From positions 10,376,501 through 10,440,500 of the forward strand of contig NC_056417.1 of NCBI RefSeq assembly GCF_905147365.1: DNA of 64,000 bases, in the 5' to 3' direction. How positions within the stretch are numbered: the first letter of the stretch is position 1; each line of letters begins with the position of its first letter. This DNA is from Aricia agestis (lineage: Eukaryota; Arthropoda; Insecta; Lepidoptera; Lycaenidae). This document shows positions 9,109 through 21,100 of this stretch, piece after piece. Made by a program: the position numbers and the translations under genes. Under the pieces are notes generated by a model. It worked only from the letters and a program-made list of their open reading frames with translations, was not told where the DNA came from and ran no database searches.

Positions 9109-12100
9109 CTGGAAAAGTTCAATTCATGAAATAGTTTCAGTTGAAGGCGAATGCGAATCTTCCCTTCAAGTTATCCTATGATGGATATAAATAGTTGCTA
9201 CAATGGTATGGATACAATGAGTTTCGGTAGCATAATATGCATTATGCCTAGCATAGGTGTATAAGATCTATCATAGACTAACGTGAAAAGTATGCATAAG
9301 AATAAGGACGTTTAATCACATATTTCATAGGTACGATATATTTTATAGTTGGAAGTGTTGGAACCACTGGAACCCACCGAGAATTTATGGATAACGCAGT
9401 AATCATAAGGCCTAACTTGAAACAGTATAATAATTGTTATTAGCTTAATAACATTATTGTCAGCTCTACACCTGTATATTATTTCAAGTTCTATACTTAC
9501 ATCAGGAGTCAATAATCCTATGAGATACGGCGTGATGATGCCGGCAAACGTAGATGTGGTGTTTACAAGCGAAGTCAGAGAGCCAGCGTAGTTCGGAGAC
9601 AGATCCAAAGCATTAACCTGGAATAACCCAACTCCGTGAACTTCGTACATTTTTAACGTTTGGTCTGACGTTTGTTGAATAATAAATAAGGGGTTCCTAA
9701 CAAAGTTCTTGAGTAAATCTACCTGAGGATTTGAAGGGATTAAACTTAATTTGGCCTTAGTAGGAATATTCAAGTTTGTGTAGTTCAGATTTAAGTTTAA
9801 GCACAGAATAGATAATAGTACAAGTGTTTAAGCTACCAATAGGGCTAGTTCATATTGATACTAGACGTTAAGTGACGCGTTAAAGAGGTACTGTAATATA
9901 CTGCAACATTATCTTTTTTTTATGAAATAAGGGGGCAAACGAGCAAACGGGTCACCTGATGGAAAGCAACTTCCGTCGCCCATGGACACTCGCAGCACCA
10001 GAAGAGCTGCAGGTTCGTTGCCGGCCTTTTAAGAGGGAATAGGGGAGGGTAGGGAGGGGAATAGGGGAGGGTAGGGAAGGAATAGGAGAGGGTAGGGAAG
10101 GGAAAAGGGTAGGGGATTGGGCCTCCGGTAAACTCACTCACTCGGCGAAACACAGCGCAAGCTCCGTTTCACGCCGGTTTTCTGTGAGCCCGTGGTATTT
10201 CTCCGATCGAGCCAGCCTATTCGTGCCGAAGCATGGCTCTCCGCATCACACCAGAAGCAGCACCAGCATAGACAGTAAACAAGTTTTGGTCGACGTTTGA
10301 CAACGTTTCTGTCAATATTCTGATATGTCGGATTATTTACTGTTTATGCTAGAAGCGTCCTCTGCTCAGATCTTTACGTAGTATTCTCTATAGAAATTAA
10401 TAAAGTGTACCATATTTTGTATAACTAACGGCCGTTCCCAATATTCAATCTATCTCTGGTTTGACATACAACCGATCGCAGCTAACATTGAATTGACATA
10501 AAATATATGTCTCTAATGTCTAATGTGAGCTATTCCTATCTCTAGTAGGGCAAAACCAGAGATAGATCAAATATTGGGAATGGCCGTAAAAGTCGTGTCT
10601 CGTTTCTTTTCGTTACAGTGTTATTGACAGTAACACATTGAGCGTTCCCGAATTGCGTTTGATCCCTTCGATATATTGCTTTCGTTCAGTTTTCCGTCGG
10701 CCAATGTATTACCATATTACGTTAATCCATAACATATTGACGAATTGGAATAACCTTGAGAATCATTTAAAATAATAATATTATCTCTATAGAGTTTTAT
10801 AGCTGTTGCCAAAAAGCAAGTAAGGGTGAAGCCAAACGAGCGTATTAGTGAGTTGTGAGTCGCAGAATTTCGGCTGGCAGATATTCTGCTGCATTCAGTT
10901 TCATACAAAAGTCCTGTTTGATTCACACGAGCGTAATTTCGTGAGTCGTGATTTGTATGAAAAGATATTTATGCGACCGAAATTCTGCGACTCACAACTC
11001 ACAAATTACACTCGTTTGGCTTACATTTACTAAGACCTTTTGGCCAGACCAGAGATATTTAGTGATCCCTTAATTTTTAAATTAATGAACAGTTTGACAT
11101 AAAATATGGAGTTTTTGTCAAAATCTTCATAAAATCGAAGTAAAATAATAATTAAATATTAATCATTCGATTTATCTGTCTGCAAGAGACGTATTTTTTT
11201 TGATAAATCAATTAAAATTCTCACCTTCATGCCACTGTAGAAACCACCCATGAGTGCCATGGACAAGACAAAGTACACCATCGCGGCAGTCCTGTCGCAG
11301 CCGGCGTACGAGGCTAGGATGATGCAGATAGCTGGACCCGTGGCGGCTAAATAATAGAAAAGACATAGAAAATTCATGTTTAATAACGTAAAAATATGAA
11401 AAACAGCCAATACAGTATGAGTGGTTGCTTTTATTCCATTAGATGGACGTACCCAGCATATTATTCACGGCCATACCCTTTTTGATCAAATTCCAAAAAA
11501 ATAGGAAGGTTCAGAAGAAAACAAATAAGCAAAAGTAAAACTAATTATGGTAAGCAACTACCGTCCGCCGAGTACATTGCCAGAAAACTTTTAGTATTTT
11601 TTTAAATAATAACATTTTCAAATGACCTATTGAAGTAATGTTCGATGATCGAAAATTAAATGGTACGGAACATACCAATGGTCGTGTGAATGATTCTTCC
11701 AGTTTTGATGGTGTGCCATCCCTTCTTGATGCACAAATCGCAGACAAAACCGAAGAGGAAGGAGCTGAGCCACATGGCGATGTACGGTAGGGCTGTCAGA
11801 GTGCCCGTAGTCGCAATGTTGAATTTCAGCACGTCGTGGGAGTATTTGGGCAGATCTGTCACCATGGTGTAGTAACCCCAGTCATGGCCGACCTGAAAAA
11901 AGGAATTAATTAGGTTATCCTATTTTTGCTGATATTACAAATGCGAAAGTTTGTCTGTCTGTTATCTCTTTACGCTTAAGTGGCTAAACGAATTAGATGA
12001 AATTCAGTATAGAGATTCATTGAGACGGATATAGGATAAGTGTTGTTGTAGATAAATTTACGATTCCCATGCGATAAACGAATTTTGGTTTAACTGCAGT

Positions 12101-15100
12101 GTTTTTTTTTTTTATATTTCCCCCGTATGTACGTCATATAGGTTAATTCTTACAAAAACTGCAGTGTTACGGACGTCATGTTATACGGAACTTAATTTTG
12201 GCCGAAATTCTGTAATTCGTCAAAAAGCTATCTCTATTTGCTTTCCCGGGGCACAAAGTATCTCCATATTAAATTTTATCAAAAATAGTTTATTAATTTA
12301 AGCATGAAGAGGTTACAGGCGGACACTTTGGAGTTGATATTAGTATGGATACGGCAGACATAGCGATCGTCGAGTACTGGTATTTCATTAAGTTAAGTGA
12401 ACCTCTCGCAATTTCCAATACGACATTTTATTTTACAAACCGAGTAAAGGTAATCGAAACCATTTGTGAAATTGAAGTTTAATAATTGTTTAGCGGCACA
12501 AAGAATTTTGCGAGTAAAAGTTTGAACAAATCACTTCTACCAATACCGAAGTTTGTCCGTGAACAGTTTGAGGACGTTTCGAACTTTTTAATATTATGTA
12601 ATTAACGGCTTTCTGTTAGCTGTTAAAAATTAAAAGTCTGATATAAGTACAATAAAACCAACAAAAAAAAAGAAATATGTTGATAGAATAGTAGAATACG
12701 CATTTGAACGTGATAAAAGTTTAAATGCGTATTTGAACTTTAAATACGCATTTGAACTTTTATTAAAAAGTGGAATTCAGAGAATTATGACTGCTTGTAC
12801 ACACTTAAACCGACTATATAATAATAAATAATACCCCCCACACCGGTTGTTTCGATGACGGTGGCCGGTTTCATTGAAACCAGGCCAGGTATGCAGGAGT
12901 AATTTTATAGTGCCCAAGTGTGTGCGTAGTACCAGAGAGCACTCTCTATTCCTTTACTCTCATAACCCAGTGGGACGGAAGACCGACACGACTGGCGAGA
13001 GATCAGGCGCAGGACCGACTTTTTACATGCCCATCCGACGCATGGATCATCTTACTTTTCAGACGATCAGGTGATCAGCCTACATTGTCCTAACCAAATT
13101 TGGAAATAATACACTTGCATGCGAAAAAATCGACCCACCTCTCTTCTTATGATTCAAACGGTAATAACTCAAGAAATATAATTAGTATTAAATAAATGTT
13201 GGTATCGTTTTAAAGGTAGTACAATAAGGATTTAATTAATGCTATAGTTATTGTAACTGTAAATTATTTACTTATTCTACAGCCTTAAAACAAAAACCGG
13301 TCAGTGTGGCATAACATTTCAAGAGGCGATTAATGACATCTTTCTTGTAAAAAACACTAACAAATTGATTTCAATAGCTCGTAGTGCCACCCATTACCCT
13401 AATTGAGGTTTCCATCCGGTTTTTCCTCGACCTTATCAAAGTTATGATGAACTCCTGAGCGATACCCTCCCCATCTTCCTGTACAGCCACCCGGAGGTCC
13501 TAAAGGGTATCTGCGGCAAGAGTTTGGGCCCTGACCCTCCATTTGAGTTCTCCCCATGGGTGATCAATAGGATTAGGGTAAGGGCTCCTTACAGGCCATT
13601 CCAAACCCGAAATTTCGACGTCGGAAAGATATTGACGAACTATCGCAGCAACGTGCGGTCGAGCATTGTTCTGCATCAATATGAAACCTTCACCAACCAA
13701 ACCAGCGCATGGCACCGCATGTTGTCCCAGCACGCCCTGAATGTAGCGATGGGTACTCAAAGTGCCTAGGCGCGGCCCGGTTACGAACTCAGGATTGGTT
13801 TTTGCATCAAAAGAAATATCGCCCCATACAGTCCCCGAACTCCTACCAAATGGAACCCTTTCGTCAATGCACGCCTGCGTAAATCATTCTCCTTGTCTAC
13901 GGTATGCTTTCCTGCGACCATCGTTACCATAAACACTGATTTAGCATTCATCAGAAAAGAGCACGACCCGCCATTGCTCCAATGAAAAATCAACATCAGA
14001 AAGTGCGAAACTAAGCTGCGCTTGACGGTGTGCTGGGGCTAATTTTGGACTGTTAGCGAGTTTTTGTGAAGTCAAGCAGCTTCCTGCAAGTATCCGTCGT
14101 ACAGTCTACTCAATAACTGTAACTCATCGGACTTCTCTTGGTCGTCGTTGCACTTGAACTGCAATGAGATGTCGATTCCCCAAGGACGTTGACACCTTAA
14201 AACGGTCATCACGTTCAAATGTAGCCCAATGTCTTCCTGAACATGGTCGCATGGTAAACTTTAGAGTCTTTAAAAAACTTCGGTATACTCATGTAACCGA
14301 AGTTCGACTTAAATTAAGACTTCTAGCCACAACTCGTTGGCTAAATTCAGCTTTTAGCAAAGCCCCTACTTGAGAGGCTTTATTTGGAGTAATGTCCATT
14401 TTTCTACAAAGAAATTACGTCCAAAGTCAAGTTAAATGAACAATAAATCAATAAAAATCAAGACAAAACAGAAACAATAAGATTTGACCGATTTTTCCCA
14501 CAGAACAAAAACGTTCAATTAACGATTAAAAAACTGAGTGATGGGGGTGCTTAGTGATTTGTGTCGTTTGTAGTCAAGCATGTTGGTTTTAGAAAATGTA
14601 GAGTAAACGTACACATACCTATCATATTAACACACATTATTAGTAAAAAGAAATAATAAATAACAATAATTTTTTAAGTTAAAGCGACTTCAATATAAAT
14701 GCGCGGGGTGGATCGATTTTTTTGCACGCAAGTGTATGTTTCCAACGCGGGAATCGAACCCACGACCTCCGAGTCAAGAGCCACGCTCTTAACCACCAGT
14801 GGCTAGACCACGGACCACTACCTAAACCGACTATGATGAAACTGGTGTGGATATACTATTAATCTTGAGAAATAATAAAATATTAGTATAGATTTTGTAA
14901 CGAAAAAATATACAATTCTCTCTCAATACACGAATGTTTGGGAACAACGAATTTGTGGGCTACGTCAGCTAAAGATGTTATATTACCAAAAAAGGCTTGT
15001 TTTAAAAGTTGTTTTGTATATACTTTAAAAGGGGATCGATGGGGATTTTTGAGGTTTTCTTAAGAATGGTGTAAGGTCTCTACCAATTTTCAGCTCTATG

Positions 15101-18100
15101 CAATTTTTCCTAGATCAAATGTTTATTTTTCCGAGAGCGTTCACTGAACAGTAAACACTGTAGGAAAACATAGGCATTGTTATATCATCATTAAAATTCT
15201 TCCTTGAACGCAGTCCCAAAAGAATCATAATCCCTTATGAATAAAACGACTATTGTGTCATACGATTACAAAACGCCCTTCTCTCAACCTTAAAAGGCTG
15301 TGGAAGTTAAGGTACCGTTCCGATCAACGCGAAAAGCGACGGCGACAGAGAAAAATTTAAATAAAATGCCAATTTTTTCTTTATGAAATAAGGAGGCAAA
15401 CGAGAAAACGGGTCACCTGAATATGGAAAGCAACTAGCGTCGCCCATGGACACTCGCAATATCAGAAGAGCTGTAGGTGCGTTGCCGGCTTTTAATATGG
15501 TAAAGGTTATAGGTTTATTTTTACTCTACGCCACTACAAAACAGAGGCGGCATGGTTTGCTTGACCAATGGCGGTAGAAAATTAGACAAATACAAGCTGT
15601 AACTAAAAAAAGTTACAATATTTTAGGTTAAATTAGTGCCCTGTATGGAAAGTAGCACAGAAAGAGCAACTTTTTTTACTTGTTGTATGGGAAAAATCAT
15701 TGCACTAAGGCGCTTGCCAATACATAATCACAAAAAAATAGTATTTCAGCGTGAGCGGTGAGTAGTGACCAATGACCATAAAGTTAATATACCTAGCGGA
15801 ATAGAGCAACAATCTCGAGCTATCAAACGTAATCGAAATTGGTTTTCATCTGTGTGAAAAATATGTGTACGTATACTCTTACACAAGCATGATTGAACAT
15901 GAATTCTATGAGATTAAATTGTCAACGTGCGGCACGTGCCGACCGGACGTCAAAAAAAGAGTGCTGCTGTCATGTATCACACGTCTCTTTTTACCACGCA
16001 GTGTTACTGATAGTGACATCTCTCTTGCTCAGGCCTTTGTTTCTCTATTCCGTTAGGTATATTAACTTTATGGTAGTGACATATCCCAAGATATTATATT
16101 ATATCACTATAATTTGTTATACCCTGTATTGTCATAAAGTGGCATTTTATTTTAAGAGTTCGGGAGCCATCGAAATTCTCATACAAACGTAAAACCAAGA
16201 TCATTTCCGATACGAGAATATTTACCATTAGTTATTATTCAGCTTAAGATAGTAATTACCTAGGTTCCTGTACAAAGATTCACTGCAAAATAATTACATA
16301 CCAAAAAATATGAACGATTAGGTACAATATTTACATACTAAATTATATTCTCGTATGGGAAATTATCTTGGTATTACGTTTGTATGAGAATTTGATGTGA
16401 TGGCACCGGACTTTTAACTTCTATCGGTCGCGGCCCGGTCGCTTGCGGCAGAGATCGGAAAGCCACATTTAAATGTATGGAAGTTTCGCAATTCCTAAGC
16501 CATCAATAGCTGCTAGGGTATTGGAATAACTGGTTGGAGTTTATTGGTTTGCTGGTTTATTGCAAACGCAATAGCCTCCATTTCAACATTGATTGACACT
16601 TTTTCAATATATTATGGCCTGGATGTAAATGAAATTCCTGCTAATAATAATACCTTGTTGTTTTGGTGAATGTGGCAAGTTTATTCAAGCCAGGCTAGAC
16701 TCACAGAAGTGATTTTATAGTGCCCAAGTGTGTGCGCAATACAAATTAGCACTCTCCCTTCCCTTACTCTCATGACGCCACGAGCTATGTTCTAAAGTCT
16801 AAGTCTAAACCATTTATTGAAAATGGAGGCGAATATATGATTTTTACTTCTGTTTTAATGTTTTTAATTGACGTCCATTCCTTAAATTACTTTATTCTTA
16901 TTGTCTTTTTAAAATAATTGATGTCTATTCATACATTTGCCCGTTGCTGCTCAGCTTCTACAAATTATTTACACTTACTACAAGCATAGAGTAAATATTG
17001 CTGTACAAGTGCATCCGAGTAAATCACATTCATTGAGTGTTTGCTAACATTAAAATGGTCAACGATAGAGTTACACCAGTTCGTATCGATAAAAGTCTTT
17101 ATGTCTCGGGCATAAGGGTTACGCTAAAGGAAAATACCTTTGAATGGATTGTCACTATAGAACTATGGAGTATAGTTATTATAAAGGCACCAAGGTCTAG
17201 CGGCTTTACGCTTCAAGCTATTAACCTCATTATACTGTCAATCTCAGCTTCCTGTACCTCGATTCTACCGACCTACCGATAGATATCTATAGCAATATTG
17301 ATGCAGCTTCTAGCTTCGTTCCTTCTTCGATCCGGGCCGTTTGTTATGAAAATACAAAATGGAATTCTCAAAAAATGTTAATCCCAAGTTACATATAAAG
17401 TTTGTTTGACGTATAAAAGAATATAATATTTCGCTATTGCATAGGAAATGGACACAAGGAACTAAGCCTTAAAATGACATAGAATGGCAAAATCAAAGTA
17501 CTGTTTAAAATACTTTATGTATACTTTAGTTAATTGCTCAATTAAATATTAATGCCTTTTAATATTACTTTTTCGCGTATTTAAAGAATATACTAAATTC
17601 TTGGTGATCGCACAATGAAACTTGCTAACTCTATCATACATATTTTTTAGTTTTAAGCGCCTTGAAATCATTATAAAAGTAATAAAGAAATGTACTCATA
17701 AATGGCATTTTATAAGAACACAGTTTTTATTCAAACAAGTTTAGATTAAAACAAAGACCTTAAAACTTCAAGTGCACGTGAAAAGTTCGGTTCAGTTTGC
17801 CTTCTGACATTAGTATGGCACGAGTTATGGCTGCAATATATTTCTAGGAGTTAGGGTTGTCAACGCTTAAGTTAAATAGGGAACGTGCGCAACGAAGGAT
17901 CTGCGAAATAGAGTCGCTACTATTTAAAATGGGAAAGTATCTGTCTGTCTGTTACCTCGTCACGCTCAAACTGCTGAAGCGAGCTCAAATTTGCCATGTA
18001 GATTGTAGATTGTTGGGGGCCGAGAAAGGACAAAGGATGGTTTTATATCTGATAAAATGTACGGTTGTAGGAAATATTATATAAGGTCATGGTGGGAAAA

Positions 18101-21100
18101 ACCAGGAGCAGGGATTTGGCCATGGGATCGGATCGGAGCGGAATTAGATGTAAGAATTAAATCTAGCCAGCCATAGTAGACATGTGGCAAGCGATTATCA
18201 TAAACGCCAACAAAATGTATGCGATTTGACATAAGTCATCGCTTCGCTAGCGAATACTAAATAATATGTCAAATTTCATACATTTTATTGGCGTTTATGA
18301 TAATCGCTTGCCACTTGTCTAGGCCCTCAGGTATTACCATTGATGTTGTGGTGTGTGTGAGAGAGCGGTAAAAAATGAACTATTTGTGTAAGTTTAGACG
18401 TACGCAAGGAGGAATGACCTAATAGATTGGTGATTCGGAATATACATGTCACAGTCGACTGGTTGAAAAAGCCATTTAATCAAACAGCTAGCCCTTTGAC
18501 AGAACAACGCCATTCAATCACACGGCTATACGTCGTTTAGCCGACTTGTTGACTGCAACGTTCAACACTACAGCTAGACGACGCTTAGTCAACTGGTTAA
18601 ATGGTAAATTAACTAAGGTGACCATTAGTTTAGTGCTATTATTACACAAGCGTAATTATAACAAGCAGATTATTTGTATTCTAACTCATTTTGAACAGAA
18701 TAATTGCAATAAACACCTTGGAAATGCATTTCATAATCACGTAATTTCTCTTCGAATATTAGTTTGCTTCACTCATATGTGCCCCCATAATTTCTGTCTC
18801 TTCAATAATACTTTATATTTGTAACGTATAAAATTTACGAAAAATGTCTTAATACAACGACAAAACACCGGTTAGTTGACGCCATATTGTAAACAAAACG
18901 CAACTAGCGTCGCGGTGGTAGGCGCTGAACTAATTCAATCACACGGCGGCTTTTTAATCAGCTGTAGTGTTGAACGTTTTGAGCGATTTAAATATTCAAT
19001 TAAAAAGCTAGACATGTGATTGAATAGCGTTGTTCAGTCGTCAAACGGCTAGCTGTTTGATTGAACGGCTATTTAAACCAGTTGGCTGCGACATACACAT
19101 CATATTGTCATGGGTGACTTCACCCATGACAATGTGATGTGTATATTCCGAACCCAAAACTTGCAAAACAGGCTTAAGTTGTGAGTAATAATTCGAACAA
19201 GAAAGACAGTAGACTACACCAAGAGCTATTTTATTGCCTTTGATGCCGATTTTTGATAGGAAATATTGTATTGTCGAATTTGGTAACTGGGGATTAATAA
19301 TTAGAATAATGCTTATTACTGTAAATGATTAATTAACTTAAATCAAATGAATTTTTACAATTAAGCAACCACGTCCAAATATAAAAAAGTATCTTATTTT
19401 CTATTAGTAACAAAGTGGTATTTGATGTAATACGCACAAATCAACTTTATTCAGGAACTTAGGAACCTACTATTAACCCCTTACTTATCCGAAGGAATGA
19501 TAATATTATATAGAGATAAGACACAGCCCTGTCTAGTTACAACTTTGGCCCAGTTGTTCAGGGAAAGCTATCTACTAGATAAATATAAAGCTATTCACAC
19601 TATAGGTACCCACGGGTGGAAAAATTAATTATTACACAATACATATTGACACGGAAGTCAAAAGTAGGAGACAGCAGTCCAACTGGACATTCTGAGCCCT
19701 TTTTAATGTGTGACATGTCTGAATATATAAAATTCTCGTGTCGCAGGGAATATCGCCAAACTCTTCCTAAACGTTTTTTCTTAGGTTTGTTTTAAAACTG
19801 AGTCTGAAAATTCGATAAGTTGTTTATAATTTTGCAAAATGTAACAAACAAGGTGATACAGCAATGTTCTAAGTCAATAAGGCAAGTTATGCAGGTGTAT
19901 TTATATTATGATATTCTTTTGTATCGTTTAATCATAATTATCTATTGTATAATATTGATTCAACAAAATATAGAGCTGTGTCGAAAATAATCACGTGTGC
20001 GCCGTACTTGAAATTGGATGCTTTTCGAATAATAATTCAGTTTTTATATTTATAATAAAGGTATTTGCATGACTACCTGACATATTTCGCTCGAAGAACA
20101 AGTGAAGCAACAATTACGGTTTGAATTAACTATGCTGTTTTCCCATGAGCATTATATTAGATTAAATACGCCAAGTACGGACGCGCATTTTCAAGGATAC
20201 GATCGTGAAACGATAAGGTACAACAAAATATGTAGACCCAGTTTTAGAAAAACGAGCATTTCTATGCTTTCATTCCACCTTCATATAAATTGTTATATCC
20301 AAACGCTTAAATAAGGGCGATAGTTTTTATACGGGCCAATAATTAGCATTCACGGCGCGTCGAAAATTGAAACAATGCAAATTGGGTATTATCGCCGCAT
20401 ACATTTTCCAAATTAACATGGACTGTAGGGAAATCGAAACTTTAATGATCAGGATTCACCCTGAAGATTGAGGGTGTACTGTTAAGTGTATTTTGATTGT
20501 GTTCTATTTTGAGGTGTTTTATTCCATGCCCATTTATTGACACTACTCATAAAACCAGAATAGTTTTTTTTTTAATGGGCTATTGCCCAGCCCACATTCC
20601 CATACTGTATCTCCTGTGTCGCCATGATCGACAGCGGTATCCAACCACGAAAACCCATTGATACGATCTCAGGGAGCGCAGGGGACATGCTAAACTATTG
20701 CTAAAGCTGTCTTGAGACCCGCGACGAACTTAATCAGAGGATAGGAACCCTAATAGTTGATTTGTACTTCTTATTCATGTAATCGGGTACTCGCGGATAA
20801 TTTCCAGAACTTTACCCATTTACCACTACAATCAGATCAATCAAAGAAGCAAACAAAAGAATCAAATATTAAGGGGGCGACTAACCCTAAATTTTTATAA
20901 TTATAATTCATTTTTAAACATGAAAATAAGTCCCGAATTGTTTCATTTTCTAAACATAGATAAAACATTATATTTTCGAGGATCCAACCTAGCGAAAACA
21001 CCATATCTTAAAATTTTGTCGATTGAAAAAAATCACAAACCTGCATCCAATTTTCACGAATTTTTCATATAATATTGCCATAACCGTGCATTAAACTAAG

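Larger units (their letters stand above)
9618..11224. other. Gene 2 intron 7
   Basis: It holds a minus-strand SINE-like repeat (9916-10250) and two foldback elements (10429-10586 and 10826-11025). Otherwise AT-rich, with no coding sequence seen. Confidence 0.7.
12818..14822 (-). mobile_element. tRNA-derived SINE split by a Tc1 element
   Basis: The SINE is on the minus strand: its tRNA-like head (box B relative GGGTTCGATTCCC, box A relative TGGTCTAG) lies at about 14740-14820 and its body at 12830-13109. A 12-base target duplication TAAACCGACTAT flanks the whole (12806-12817 and 14823-14834). Removing the Tc1 insert restores the order seen in the uninterrupted copy at 21941-22297. Confidence 0.85.

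Noticed and set aside
9312..9773. 153-codon minus-strand frame
   Set aside because: Only 9501-9617 (gene 2 exon 8) is coding; the rest reads through both introns, and splice sites bound the exon.
9920..10153. Pro/Ser/Phe-rich minus-strand frame, with similar ones at 59527 and 60734
   Set aside because: All are translations of the CCCTA-rich tract of a SINE-like repeat.
12874..13074. 66-codon plus-strand frame, nearly the same as one at 21983-22183
   Set aside because: Both are the antisense of a SINE body.
15865..16192. Overlapping plus-strand frames of 63 and 99 codons
   Set aside because: They lie in a foldback MITE also present at 31334-31617, where the frame is not kept.
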